A stretch of 35,097 nt of DNA from CAZCGA01 sp964498075 (GCA_964498075.1 CAZCGA010000060.1:1-35097), one strand, 5' to 3'; positions 8,066-18,648 are shown, numbered from the stretch's first letter. Program-made: numbers and translations. The notes: generated from the sequence alone by a model not told the origin.

Positions 8066-9982
8066 TCACCGCGGCGGGTTGCGCAGCCGGCGAATGTCGC
8101 CGACGCGGAGCGTGAAGCCGGTGCGGTCGAAGTAGTCGAGCAAGGCAATGCTGAACTTGCGGCTGGCACCGAGCAAGTCCCGAAAGGTCGCGGCGCTGAT
8201 CTCGCCGTGGGCGCGTACGTGGTCGGTCAGCAGCCCGCGGGCGCGCTCCAGCGGTGCGCGGGCAAAGTACAGCCCCTCGGCGATCTTCGCGACCCGCCCC
8301 TCGCGTTCGAGCTGCTGCAGGATGGCTTGCAGCCGCGAGCGCGGCACGCCGACGGACGACTCGATCTGCCTGAGGTCCGGAGGCGTGAAACTGCCCGCTG
8401 CAATGAGCGCCTCGGCGCGCGTTCCCAGCTCCCGTTCGTCACGCCGCAGGGCCACCCGGTGCGACGGCAGGCGGATGATGCTGTCATCCCGCGCGACCAC
8501 GGCTTCCACCACCAGCGCGTCGAGGACCGCGCGAAAAATCTTCGGTGCCAGATCGGCGGCGATCTGGCTGCGCAATGACTCCATCTCCATGCCCGGCGTC
8601 AGCGGCTCCCGTTGGTGAAGGGCCGTCAGCGCCTGTAGTACGGCAGCGCGCAACGCGCCCCATTTGTCCGCCGTGGTGCACGCCGCAGGGGCGTCCGCAT
8701 CCGGCAAGCCGCGCAGGCTGGGGTCCGCCCGTAGCGCGCCGTGCACGACGTCCAGTCCGTGCCCCGCAGCTTGCACGAGGAACTCGGGAGCCACGGCAAA
8801 GCCCGGTTCCGCGTGCAGCAAGGCGCGGACGATGTCGGGACCGCTCGCAGCCGTCCGCAGTGCGTCGAGCAGCGGCAGCAACGCCGCGTCGCCGCGCCCG
8901 TGTCGGTGGGCGAACGGATGCACGACGATGCCGCCACCGATGGTGCGCTGCGCGCTCTGATTGCGGAGGATGAAGCGATCACCGCACAGCGCGTGCACCG
9001 GCGCGCGCAGCACCAGTTGGCCGTAGCCGGACTGCCGCGGCGGCAGCGCGTCACGCCCGTCGAGCAGGACGAGCTTGCCGAGCACCTCGGCCGTGCCGCT
9101 ATAGAGACGCACGACCTCGTGGCTCTCCACCGGCCGGCCGGCGGCCGGACGAATCTCCACCCACGCATCGAAGCGGTCGGTGGCCCGGTCGAGGTGCGGA
9201 TCGCAGACGACATGCCCGCGCGTCACTTCGGTGCGCTCCACACCAGCCAGGTTCAGCGCCACGCGCTGGCCGTACGACGCCTCGTCAACCTCGCGGCCGT
9301 GGACTTGTACCGTGCGCACGCGCGCCTCTTCGCCGCCGGGCAGCACGCGGACGACGGCTCCCGCGTGGACCGTCCCGGCGACGGCGGTGCCGGTCACCAC
9401 CGTGCCGTGCCCGTGCATGATGAAGGCACGATCAACGGGTAGGCGGAAGAACCCTGTAGGCGCGACGCGCTGGTATCCGGCCAGGCGCGCCTCGATGGTC
9501 TCGCGCAGCGTGTCCAAGCCTGCGCCGGTCACCGACGAGACCGGTATCACCGGCGAGCTCTCCAGCGTGGTGCCGGCGAGGAGGATCGCTACTTCCTCTT
9601 CCACCGCGTCGAGGCGTGAGGCATCGACGAGGTCGGCCTTGGTGATCGCCACCACGCCGTGCGATGCACCGAGCAGATGAAGGATGTCGAGGTGCTCCTC
9701 GGTCTGCGGCATGACGCCGTCATCCGCCGCGACCACCAGCAGCACCAGATCGATGCCGTGGGCCCCTGCCAGCATGTTGCGAATGAAGCGCTCGTGCCCC
9801 GGCACGTCGACGATGCCGGCACGCTCGCCGTTCGACAGATCGAGGTAGGCAAAGCCGAGGTCAATCGAGATGCCGCGCTCCTTCTCTTCCTTGAGGCGGT
9901 CCGTGTCCTGTCCCGTCAAGGCGCGGATCAGCGCTGTCTTGCCGTGATCGATGTGGCCCGCGGTCCCGATGATGTGCGGCAT
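8066..9982 (-). CDS. selB: Selenocysteine-specific elongation factor SelB
   Basis: A GTPase that delivers Sec-tRNA(Sec) to the ribosome at UGA codons followed by a SECIS hairpin; 638 residues, the normal length. The EF-Tu-like G domain begins MPHIIGTAGHIDHGKT (G1), with DVPGHERFIRN (G3), ITKADLVD (G4) and SSVTGAG (G5). Beta-barrel domains II and III follow, then C-terminal winged helices that bind SECIS RNA ('VPRSRLQAILQQLEREGRV', 'FRDLLGASRKFSIALLDYFD'). The longer open frame upstream is not SelB-like, so the start is the ATG at 9982. It has no recognisable Shine-Dalgarno; the 56-base gap from selA is mostly the ACAGACN repeat tract. Neither selC nor selD is in this window. Confidence 0.96.
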   Translation of the reverse strand: MPHIIGTAGHIDHGKTALIRALTGQDTDRLKEEKERGISIDLGFAYLDLSNGERAGIVDVPGHERFIRNMLAGAHGIDLVLLVVAADDGVMPQTEEHLDILHLLGASHGVVAITKADLVDASRLDAVEEEVAILLAGTTLESSPVIPVSSVTGAGLDTLRETIEARLAGYQRVAPTGFFRLPVDRAFIMHGHGTVVTGTAVAGTVHAGAVVRVLPGGEEARVRTVQVHGREVDEASYGQRVALNLAGVERTEVTRGHVVCDPHLDRATDRFDAWVEIRPAAGRPVESHEVVRLYSGTAEVLGKLVLLDGRDALPPRQSGYGQLVLRAPVHALCGDRFILRNQSAQRTIGGGIVVHPFAHRHGRGDAALLPLLDALRTAASGPDIVRALLHAEPGFAVAPEFLVQAAGHGLDVVHGALRADPSLRGLPDADAPAACTTADKWGALRAAVLQALTALHQREPLTPGMEMESLRSQIAADLAPKIFRAVLDALVVEAVVARDDSIIRLPSHRVALRRDERELGTRAEALIAAGSFTPPDLRQIESSVGVPRSRLQAILQQLEREGRVAKIAEGLYFARAPLERARGLLTDHVRAHGEISAATFRDLLGASRKFSIALLDYFDRTGFTLRVGDIRRLRNPPR

Positions 9983-9990
9983 GGTCGGAA

Positions 9991-10024
9991 GAAGACTACA
10001 GATAACAGACCACAGACAACAGAC
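9991..10024. repeat. Heptanucleotide tandem repeat (ACAGACN)n in the selA-selB spacer
   Basis: Reading the plus strand: a degenerate copy at 9991-9997, then ACAGATA (9998), ACAGACC (10005), ACAGACA (10012) and a final ACAGAC (10019-10024), in strict 7-base register. In the direction of sel transcription it reads as repeats of NGTCTGT, ending 8 bases before the selB start codon. It takes the place where a ribosome-binding site would be expected. Confidence 0.75.
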
Positions 10025-10038
10025 GGCCGCGCGCAGAC

Positions 10039-11430
<1,392 letters not shown>

Positions 11431-11520
11431 GTCCGCGATGGTGCCGAGTTTTCTTGGACGATACAACCGCGAGCCGGTGCGCGGCTTGACCCCTCCACCC
11501 CGCCCTGAAACCATGCCCCC

Positions 11521-12846
11521 ATGACCCGCACGGAATCGGTGGCGCGCGGCATTGCGGGGCGCCTGCGGGAGGCCGGCTACACCGCGTACCTCGCCGGCGG
11601 CTGTGTGCGTGACCGACTGCTCGGGCACGAGCCCCAGGACTTCGACGTGGCGACCGACGCGCCGGCGGCGATGGTCCAGAAGATCTTTCCCAGGACCGTT
11701 CCGGTGGGCGTGCAGTTCGGTGTCGTGCTCGTCGTCGTCGACGAGCAACCGGTCGAGGTCGCAACGTTCCGGGCCGATGCGGTCTATCTCGACGGCCGGC
11801 ATCCGAGCAGCGTGCGGTTCAGCTCGCCGCAAGAGGACGCGCAGCGCCGCGACTTCACCATCAACGGGATGTTCATCGACCCGGTCACCGACGCGGTCAT
11901 CGACTACGTCGGCGGCCAGGCCGATCTACAGGCCGGCATCATCCGCGCCATCGGCGATCCGCACGCGCGGATTCGCGAGGATCGCCTGCGAATGCTGCGC
12001 GCCGTACGCTTCGCGGCGCGGCTCGGTTTTACGATTGAGCCGGCGACCTTCGCCGCCATCCAGTCCAGCGCGGGCTCCATCATCGACATTGCCTGGGAAC
12101 GAATCGGTGACGAGGTGGTGCGCATCCTCACCGACAGCTCAGCCGGCAGTGCGCGCCACGGGTTTGAGCTGTTGGACCAAACCGGCTTGCTGGTTGCGAT
12201 CCTGCCGGAGGTGGCGGCGTTGAAGGGCGTCGAGCAATCCCCCGACTACCATCCCGAGGGTGACGTCTTCGTGCACACCCTCGGGCTGCTCGAGCAACTC
12301 GATCATCCGACGGAGACGCTGGCACTGGGAGCGTTGCTGCACGACATCGCCAAACCGCCGTGCGCGCGGCGCGAGCCGCAGCGGATCACCTTCTATGGCC
12401 ACTGCGAGCTGGGCGCCGACATGGCGGTGACGATCTGCCAGCGGTTGCGGCGCAGCCGCGAGGTGTGGGAGCGCGTCGCGCTTCTCGTGCGCGAGCATTT
12501 GCGCCTGATCAACGCGCCGGAGATGCGCCTCGGTACGTTGAAGCGTTTCCTCGCCACCGCGGGAATCGACGAGCTGCTGGAGCTGTGCCGCATCGACGCG
12601 CTGGCGTCGAACAAGGACCTCACCTACTACCACTTCTGCAAGCAGAGGCTCAGCGAGCTGAGCGCCGAGGAGATCAAGCCGGAGCCCCTGGTGCGCGGTC
12701 GCGACCTCCTCGAAATGGGATTCCAACCGGGGCCGCGCTTCGGCGAGATCCTCGCTGCCGTCGCTGAAGCGCAACTCGACGGCACGCTGCAATCGCGCCA
12801 GCAAGCGCTCAGCTGGGTGCGCGAACGGTACGTGCCGTTAGTCTAG
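11521..12846 (+). CDS. CCA tRNA nucleotidyltransferase / poly(A) polymerase family protein with HD domain
   Basis: Class II nucleotidyltransferase of 441 residues, most likely adding or repairing the 3' CCA of tRNA. The head has LAGGCVRDRLLG and the metal-binding DxD in DFDVATDA; 'RRDFTINGMFID' and 'EDRLRMLRAVRFAARLGF' give the neck and template region. The second half carries an HD phosphohydrolase-like motif, LGALLHDIAKPP, as in bacterial CCA enzymes with phosphatase activity. CCA addition cannot be told from poly(A) or A-adding activity by sequence alone, so I give no symbol. A TTGACC (11486) with a weak -10 17 bases on would put the transcript start close to the ATG; no Shine-Dalgarno is seen. 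Confidence 0.9.
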   Translation: MTRTESVARGIAGRLREAGYTAYLAGGCVRDRLLGHEPQDFDVATDAPAAMVQKIFPRTVPVGVQFGVVLVVVDEQPVEVATFRADAVYLDGRHPSSVRFSSPQEDAQRRDFTINGMFIDPVTDAVIDYVGGQADLQAGIIRAIGDPHARIREDRLRMLRAVRFAARLGFTIEPATFAAIQSSAGSIIDIAWERIGDEVVRILTDSSAGSARHGFELLDQTGLLVAILPEVAALKGVEQSPDYHPEGDVFVHTLGLLEQLDHPTETLALGALLHDIAKPPCARREPQRITFYGHCELGADMAVTICQRLRRSREVWERVALLVREHLRLINAPEMRLGTLKRFLATAGIDELLELCRIDALASNKDLTYYHFCKQRLSELSAEEIKPEPLVRGRDLLEMGFQPGPRFGEILAAVAEAQLDGTLQSRQQALSWVRERYVPLV

Positions 12847-12899
12847 TTTAGTAGGCACCTGGTCGCCTGAAGAGCGACCAACTGTGGCGACGGGATGTC

Positions 12900-12928
12900 T
12901 TGCCAATGCCTGCCATGTGGCATATGCT
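12900..12928 (+). promoter_or_regulatory. Sigma-70-type promoter of the Xre-RES toxin-antitoxin operon
   Basis: TTGCCA (12900-12905), a 17-base spacer and TATGCT (12923-12928). The spacing is ideal and each hexamer matches consensus at four positions. Initiation 6-8 bases after the -10 falls at about 12934-12936, only 2-4 bases before the antitoxin ATG at 12938, so the message would be essentially leaderless. This fits the absence of a Shine-Dalgarno. Confidence 0.6.
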
Positions 12929-12943
12929 GTCTGCCACATGGCA
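12911..12943. promoter_or_regulatory. Twin palindromic operators for Xre-RES autoregulation
   Basis: TGCCATGTGGCA (12911-12922) and TGCCACATGGCA (12932-12943) are each 5-bp-arm palindromes (TGCCA..TGGCA) and are also exact reverse complements of each other. Their centres are 21 bp apart, two helical turns, as for two repressor dimers on one DNA face. The first fills the end of the -35/-10 spacer; the second contains the ATG. An extra TGCCA half-site lies at 12901-12905. Binding by the adjacent Xre antitoxin is inferred. Confidence 0.65.
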
Positions 12944-13321
12944 TCTACGGCTCACCATATTGCGCGCATTCGGGAAGGCCGATCCAGTGGTCGGCGCGCA
13001 CCGCTCGCCGGGCTGTTGGCGGACCTCAGCGTGCCGCTGCGCACCGTCGCAGAGGCGCTGGCTATCCCCGAGCGCACCATGCATCGCCTCAAGCATGCCG
13101 GGGTCGTGCCCGCTGCGGTCGCCGACAAGGTCGCGCGCGCCCGCGACGTGCTCGGTCGCGCCAGCGAGATCTTGGGGTCGCGCACCGCGGCGCAGCAGTG
13201 GATCAACCGGCCGAACCCAGCGCTGGCGGGACACACTCCGCTCTCGCTGCTCGACACGTCGCTCGGCTGGGAGCAGGTCAAGCAGCTGCTCGGCCGCATC
13301 GAGCATGGCATCCCCGCGTGA
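12938..13321 (+). CDS. Xre/MbcA/ParS-type antitoxin (DUF2384)
   Basis: A 127-residue antitoxin. The N-terminal HTH region spans about residues 22-75 (LADLSVPLRTVAEALAIPER). The C-terminal Xre/MbcA/ParS toxin-binding domain spans about 80-125: 'AAQQWINRPNPALAGHTPLS', then LLDTSLGWEQVKQLLGRIEHG, shortened here to its key residues W88, N93, G98, L104-L105, T107 and G110. In this family the antitoxin binds and blocks the RES toxin and represses its own promoter. I chose the ATG at 12938, not the upstream GTG at 12884, because the promoter and both operators lie between them. Its stop overlaps the toxin start (GTGA). Confidence 0.9.
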   Translation: MASTAHHIARIREGRSSGRRAPLAGLLADLSVPLRTVAEALAIPERTMHRLKHAGVVPAAVADKVARARDVLGRASEILGSRTAAQQWINRPNPALAGHTPLSLLDTSLGWEQVKQLLGRIEHGIPA

Positions 13322-13803
13322 CGCTCTGGCGTAGCGTGCACCGAGCCCGCGCCGCGGCGGCGTTCACCGGTGAAGGGGCGGCACAGTTTCCGGGACGGTA
13401 CAACGTCGCGGGGGTGCGGGCGGTGTACCTGGCCGACTGCCCGGCCGGCTGCGCGGTGGAGATGCTCGCCAGCTACGCAGCGCCGGAAGCGATTGCCACG
13501 CACCTCTTGTTCGAAGTTGAGGTCGGTGCGCCACTGGTCGACCTGCGCTCCGCCAAAGTGTGCGCACGGTACGGAGTGAGCCTGCCGGCGCTCAGCGCTG
13601 CCGATGACTACACCGCCCCGCGGCGTGTCGGAGCGCAACTGCTTCACGAGAAACGTCCGGGCGCGATCGTCCCCGCAGCGACCGTGTCGCGCGCCTTCAA
13701 CGTCGTCATCTTCCCGGATGTCTGGGACCGCTTCCGCGTGCTCGCATCGGGTCCCCTGGCGCTCGACGACCGTCTCCTTCGCCTGGCCGGCCGCCACAGC
13801 TGA
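13318..13803 (+). CDS. RES-domain toxin
   Basis: A 161-residue RES-family toxin. Characterised members degrade NAD+ and are inhibited by the Xre antitoxin. The order of conserved residues fits the family: R27 in PGRYNVAG, Y37 in AVYLAD, E48 in AVEML, and S124 with N128 in TVSRAFNVVIFP near the C-terminus. The gene looks full length with no frameshift. The GTG start at 13318 overlaps the antitoxin stop (GTGA), the usual coupling in this type II pair. It ends 18 bases before the convergent CoA-transferase gene. Confidence 0.9.
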   Translation: MTLWRSVHRARAAAAFTGEGAAQFPGRYNVAGVRAVYLADCPAGCAVEMLASYAAPEAIATHLLFEVEVGAPLVDLRSAKVCARYGVSLPALSAADDYTAPRRVGAQLLHEKRPGAIVPAATVSRAFNVVIFPDVWDRFRVLASGPLALDDRLLRLAGRHS

Positions 13804-13821
13804 GAGGGGAGCGGCAGTCGG

Positions 13822-15033
13822 TCAGATCACTTCCCGATCCTTCAAGGCTCCGACCTGCTCCCAGCTGTAGCCGAGCAGCTCGGTGAGGATTTCTTCGGTG
13901 TGCTGGCCGAACTCCGGTGCCGGCAGGCGCACGCTTCCCGGAGTCTGGCTGAGGCGCAGGGGCATGCCGACAACTTGGGTCTTGCCGAACTGTGGGTGGT
14001 CGAAGTCGGTGACGTAACCGTTGGCCAGGACCTGTGGATCGTTGGGCAGCTCGTCGACGCTGTTGACGATGGTGAAGATGAAGTCGCCGCCGCCACGGAG
14101 GATCGTGATCCACTCGTCGCGCGGCTTGGTAGCGAAGACTGCGTCGAGGGCCTCGACCGCGGCGCCGGCGTTGGCGGCGCGCACGCGCAGGTCGATGAAG
14201 CGCTCGTCCTCCGCCAGCTCCGGCCGCCCGAGCACGCGCACGAAGTCGGCCCAGTAACGATCGGGCTGCAGCATGCCGAGGCACAGCCACTTGCCGTCCC
14301 CACAGCAGTAGTGGTTCCACAGCGGATTGGACGCGTACTTGCGCGGCATCCGTGGAATCGCGAAGCCCATCATCAAACGCGCCGCAACGCTGAGCCCCTG
14401 CAACCAGATCATGCTGCCGAGGTGCGAGGCGTCGACCTGTTGGCCGACACCGAAGCGCTCGCGCGCCAGCAACGCGGTGAGCACGCCATACGCCAGCATG
14501 ATCGCGCCCATTTGGTCGGCGATGCCGCCGGCGATCTGCAACGGCGGCATGTCGGGCTCGCCCGCCGCCAGCATCAACCCGGAGCGCGCCAAACCCATCT
14601 GGTCGAATGAAGGATCTTCGCGATCCGGCCCCTCCGGCCCGTAGCCGGTGGCGCTCGCGTAGATCAGCTTGGGGTTGTGTGTGCGCAGCGTCTCGTAGCC
14701 GAGGCCCAACCGTGCCGCCACTCCGAAACGGTAGTTCTGGACGAAGACGTCCGACTTGGCGATGAGCTGGTAGACGATCTCCAGCGCCTCGGGTTTCTTG
14801 AGATCCAGCGTGAGGCTCTTCTTGTTGCGGTTGTTGGCCTCGAAGTAGAAGTTCGGCCGGTCGGTCAGATCGACGCCGCTCATCTTCAGCACGCCGCGGC
14901 CGGGATCGCCGCTTTCCCGATGCTCGATCTTGATCACCTCCGCCCCCAGGTCGCCGAGCATAGCGGAGCACACCGGCCCCTGTTGCCAGATCGTCCAATC
15001 GATCACCCGAATCCCCTCTAGCGGCATCGGCAT
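13822..15033 (-). CDS. CaiB/BaiF (class III) CoA transferase family protein lacking the usual catalytic Asp
   Basis: A 403-residue class III CoA-transferase-fold protein. The N-terminus has LEGIRVIDWT...LGDLGAEVIKIEH, and SLTLDLKKPEALEI and DVFVQNYRFG follow, all standard for the family. Where most members have an aspartate that forms the acyl-anhydride intermediate (as in 'VD-S-LD'), this protein reads VDASHLGSM, with Gly206 at that place. Either a non-canonical subfamily or an altered chemistry is implied. AGGAG precedes the ATG by 7 bases. It is the last gene of an operon with a crotonase, a metallo-beta-lactamase-fold protein and a quinone oxidoreductase, so a role in acyl-CoA breakdown is likely; the substrate is unknown. 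Confidence 0.88.
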   Translation of the reverse strand: MPMPLEGIRVIDWTIWQQGPVCSAMLGDLGAEVIKIEHRESGDPGRGVLKMSGVDLTDRPNFYFEANNRNKKSLTLDLKKPEALEIVYQLIAKSDVFVQNYRFGVAARLGLGYETLRTHNPKLIYASATGYGPEGPDREDPSFDQMGLARSGLMLAAGEPDMPPLQIAGGIADQMGAIMLAYGVLTALLARERFGVGQQVDASHLGSMIWLQGLSVAARLMMGFAIPRMPRKYASNPLWNHYCCGDGKWLCLGMLQPDRYWADFVRVLGRPELAEDERFIDLRVRAANAGAAVEALDAVFATKPRDEWITILRGGGDFIFTIVNSVDELPNDPQVLANGYVTDFDHPQFGKTQVVGMPLRLSQTPGSVRLPAPEFGQHTEEILTELLGYSWEQVGALKDREVI

Positions 15034-15061
15034 GGCTGACTCCTAACCGTGAGACGTATCC

Positions 15062-16039
15062 CTACACGCGCAGCACGACCTTACCGAAATGGACGCTGGA
15101 CTGCACGACGCGGTGCGCCTCCGCGGCCCGCTCCAGCGGCAGGATGCGGTCGATGACCGGCTTGATGCGTCCGGCGGCGAGTGCGCTTCCAAAGCGCTCC
15201 AGGAAGCGCGACACGATCTCGGCCTTGTCGGCGACGGAGCGGGCGCGCAGTGTCGAGCCGATCACGCGCAGCCGGCGCAACAGCAACATCGCCAGGTTGA
15301 GATCCGCCTTGGCGCCGCCCATCAGGCCGATGATCACCAACCTGCCGTCCACGGCCAGGCATTCAAGATTCTCGGCGAAGTAGCGGCCACCGATCGAGTC
15401 GAGCACCACGTCGACGCCGCGGCCGCCCGTGGCCTCGCGCACCTGCGGCGCGAAGTCGCCGGCGCGATAGTTGATCGCGACGTCCGCTCCGTGCGTCCGG
15501 CAGCGCTGGCACTTGTCGTCACTGCCCGCAGTCACCATGGACGTGATCCCGGCTTCGCGCAGCAACGTGATGGCTGCCGTGCCCACACCGCTGCCGCCAC
15601 CGTGGACGAGTGCCGCACCACCGGTCTTGACCTCACCCAGCATGAAGAGGTTGAGAAACGCGGTCAGAAACACCTCGGGGAATGCTCCCGCTTCTTCGAA
15701 GCTCAGCGACGCTGGCACGTGCATCGCCGAGCCATGGTGCACGACCGCCGTCTCCGCGTACCCGCCACCGGGCAGCAAGGCCATTGCCCGATCCCCCACC
15801 TTCCAGCCGGTGACCGCGCCACCGACCGCGATCACCTCGCCGGCACATTCGAGACCGAGAATGCTCGATGCCCCCGGCGGCGGCGGATACATTCCTTGCC
15901 GCTGGAGCAGGTCGGCGCGGTTGACCGCGGTCGCGCGGACGCGAATGCACAGGTCGTCCGCACCGAGTGCGGGCGACGGCGCGTCGCCGATCTTCAGGAC
16001 GTCTTCAGCCCCGGGCGTGTCGAAAAGGATCGCTCTCAT
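15062..16039 (-). CDS. NAD(P)H-quinone oxidoreductase, PIG3-like (zinc-free MDR family)
   Basis: A 325-residue medium-chain dehydrogenase/reductase of the quinone-oxidoreductase type. The N-terminal GroES-like domain includes 'TAVNRADLLQRQGMYPPPPG' (near 38-57), the typical PIG3/quinone reductase segment, then ILGLECAGEVIAVG. The Rossmann domain has the nucleotide-binding LVHGGGSGVGTAAI. The zinc ligands of alcohol dehydrogenases are absent. It probably reduces quinones or enone-type substrates with NADPH. The ATG overlaps the stop of the upstream metallo-beta-lactamase-fold gene (ATGA), and it is followed by the CoA transferase after 28 bases. Confidence 0.92.
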   Translation of the reverse strand: MRAILFDTPGAEDVLKIGDAPSPALGADDLCIRVRATAVNRADLLQRQGMYPPPPGASSILGLECAGEVIAVGGAVTGWKVGDRAMALLPGGGYAETAVVHHGSAMHVPASLSFEEAGAFPEVFLTAFLNLFMLGEVKTGGAALVHGGGSGVGTAAITLLREAGITSMVTAGSDDKCQRCRTHGADVAINYRAGDFAPQVREATGGRGVDVVLDSIGGRYFAENLECLAVDGRLVIIGLMGGAKADLNLAMLLLRRLRVIGSTLRARSVADKAEIVSRFLERFGSALAAGRIKPVIDRILPLERAAEAHRVVQSSVHFGKVVLRV

Positions 16040-16932
16040 CGATGACCTCGCGCTTCGGTTAGCTCCTCATAGACCCATTGCACGTTCTTCGCACGTGACG
16101 TGAAGAAGGGCAGGCCGCGAAAATCGTCGTACGCCCGCAAGTCGACCAGGGCTTGCATCTCCGCCAGCGACTTGCCGCGCGCCACCTGCTCCTGGACCTG
16201 CGAGACCAAGCTGCGCAGGTAACTCTGAAAGCGCACCACGTCATCACGGTTGGACAGCGGCCCGTGCCCCGGAATGTACTGCGTCACGTCGCCGATGCCG
16301 AGCACGCGATCGAGCGTCGCGGGCCATTCGCGCCCGGTCCCACCGGCGCGCCGGTCGATGAACGGATACATGTTGTGGATGAACAGATCACCGGTCTGCA
16401 GGATGTGGCGTTTGGTGAAGTACACCACCACGTCGCCGTCGGTGTGGCCGCGCCCGGGATGGATGATCCGGATGGTCTCGTCACCGAACTGCAGCTGCTT
16501 CTCGTCGTCGACCAGATCGGCGGGCAGCATGCTCCACGCCGGCTCGACCTCCCAGAAATCCTTGTCGAGGTTGATGAGGTGCTCGCGCGTCCGCCGCTGG
16601 GCGATGACATCGGTGCCGTGTGCGTAGTTCGGGTTTCCGTGCGTGTGATCGGAGTGGTAGTGCGTGTTGATGATCACCTTCACCGGTTTGTCGGTAAGCG
16701 ACGCGATGATCTGCGGCAGCCGCCGGCCCGGACGCCAGAGCTTGGTGTCGACGACCAGCACGCCGTCGTCGCCGATCAGGACGGCGGTATTCCCTCCGCC
16801 ACCGAGCACGACATAAAATTGGTCGTCAATCTTGACCGTCTCGGTCTGCCGGAAGCGGTAGAACCGGTAGCCGACGAATCCCGCCGCCGCCAGCACAACG
16901 ACGCCCACCGCGATCAGGACGCGACGCAACAT
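16036..16932 (-). CDS. Exported metallo-beta-lactamase-fold hydrolase
   Basis: A 298-residue MBL-fold protein with an N-terminal membrane segment (residues 4-20, RVLIAVGVVVLAAAGFV), so it is exported or anchored facing the periplasm. Metal ligands are visible in order: H91-x-H93-x-D95-H96 in NTHYHSDHTHGN, H163 in GRGHTDGD, D182 in TGDLF and H223 in IPGHGP. This is a complete dinuclear site. The substrate is unknown; relatives include beta-lactamase-like and quinoprotein-relay proteins. The frame opens at a GTG (16935), but the adjacent ATG at 16932 is likelier. It sits between the crotonase and the quinone oxidoreductase in one operon. Confidence 0.88.
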   Translation of the reverse strand: MLRRVLIAVGVVVLAAAGFVGYRFYRFRQTETVKIDDQFYVVLGGGGNTAVLIGDDGVLVVDTKLWRPGRRLPQIIASLTDKPVKVIINTHYHSDHTHGNPNYAHGTDVIAQRRTREHLINLDKDFWEVEPAWSMLPADLVDDEKQLQFGDETIRIIHPGRGHTDGDVVVYFTKRHILQTGDLFIHNMYPFIDRRAGGTGREWPATLDRVLGIGDVTQYIPGHGPLSNRDDVVRFQSYLRSLVSQVQEQVARGKSLAEMQALVDLRAYDDFRGLPFFTSRAKNVQWVYEELTEARGHR

Positions 16933-16985
16933 CACTGCGTCTCGGGGTACTCTCTCGGAACGTGCTCAGACCCCAGGAGCCGCCA

Positions 16986-17759
<774 letters not shown>

Positions 17760-17865
17760 GGTCGAATCCCTCCTCGTTCGTGGCAAACGTAGCACACTTG
17801 CCGGCGGAAGCCTCAGATCGCGCCCCGCGTTGACTCGCTCGGGAGCGTGCGCTAGCCACACGCAC

Positions 17866-18648
17866 ATGGGCGCCGCCGAAGCATTTGCCGAGCTGGTCCG
17901 CATCATGGAACGGTTGCGCGGCCCTGGCGGCTGCCCCTGGGATCGCGAGCAGACGCGCGAGTCGATCAAGCCGTACGTCATCGAAGAGGCCTACGAAGTC
18001 GCCGAAGCCATCGAGGACAACAACATCGAGGAGCTGCGCGCCGAGCTGGGTGACCTGCTCCTGCAGATCGTCTTCCACTCCGAGATGGCGCGCGCGGAAG
18101 GTTTGTTCACGATCGAGGAGGTGATTCGCGGCATCAGCGAGAAGATGATCCGCCGTCATCCGCATGTGTTCAGCGACACCGAGGTCAAGGACTCCGCGGA
18201 GGTGCTGCGCAACTGGGCCCGCATCAAAGCGGAGGAGCGCAAGGACCGGCAGGACAACTCCGTCGTCTCCGGTGTCCCGCGCGCCCTGCCGGCGCTGCAA
18301 CGCGCGCACCGTATAGGCGAGAAGGCATCGCGCGTCGGCTTCGATTGGGAGGCCGCGCACGAGGTCCTGGAAAAGGTGCACGAGGAGCTCGCCGAGCTGG
18401 AGGCTGCCGTCGAGCACGGCGACCGTGCCGAGGTGGAAGCGGAGCTCGGTGACGTGCTGTTCGCGCTGACCTCGCTCGGGCGCCATCTCGATATCCACGC
18501 CGAAGACGCGCTGCACCGCGCCAGCGAGCGTTTCATCCGCCGCTTCCGTTACCTCGAGGAGCGCCTCGCAGAGCGGCAGCAAGACCTGCACGACACCCCG
18601 GTGCAGGAGATGAACAGCCTCTGGGAAGAGGCGAAGTCCAAGGTCTAG
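17866..18648 (+). CDS. mazG: Nucleoside triphosphate pyrophosphohydrolase MazG
   Basis: A 260-residue all-alpha NTP pyrophosphatase with the duplicated MazG layout. The N-terminal domain begins with RLRGPGGCPWDREQT, and metal-binding acidic residues follow in YVIEEAYEVAEAIE and AELGDLLLQIVFH. The C-terminal catalytic repeat has HEELAELEAAVE and AELGDVLFALTSLGR. RNWARIKAEER and SVVSGVPRALPALQRAHRI are family landmarks between them. It removes non-canonical or excess NTPs in the cytoplasm. The open frame starts much further upstream, antisense to the crotonase gene; MGAAEAFAELVRIMERLR is the natural start. Its stop overlaps that of murJ on the opposite strand by 4 bases. Confidence 0.95.
   Translation: MGAAEAFAELVRIMERLRGPGGCPWDREQTRESIKPYVIEEAYEVAEAIEDNNIEELRAELGDLLLQIVFHSEMARAEGLFTIEEVIRGISEKMIRRHPHVFSDTEVKDSAEVLRNWARIKAEERKDRQDNSVVSGVPRALPALQRAHRIGEKASRVGFDWEAAHEVLEKVHEELAELEAAVEHGDRAEVEAELGDVLFALTSLGRHLDIHAEDALHRASERFIRRFRYLEERLAERQQDLHDTPVQEMNSLWEEAKSKV

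Noticed and set aside
11431..11832. N-terminal extension of SelA
   Set aside because: The extra 134 codons are antisense to the CCA enzyme gene and unlike SelA; the 463-residue form matches the normal length and lysine position.
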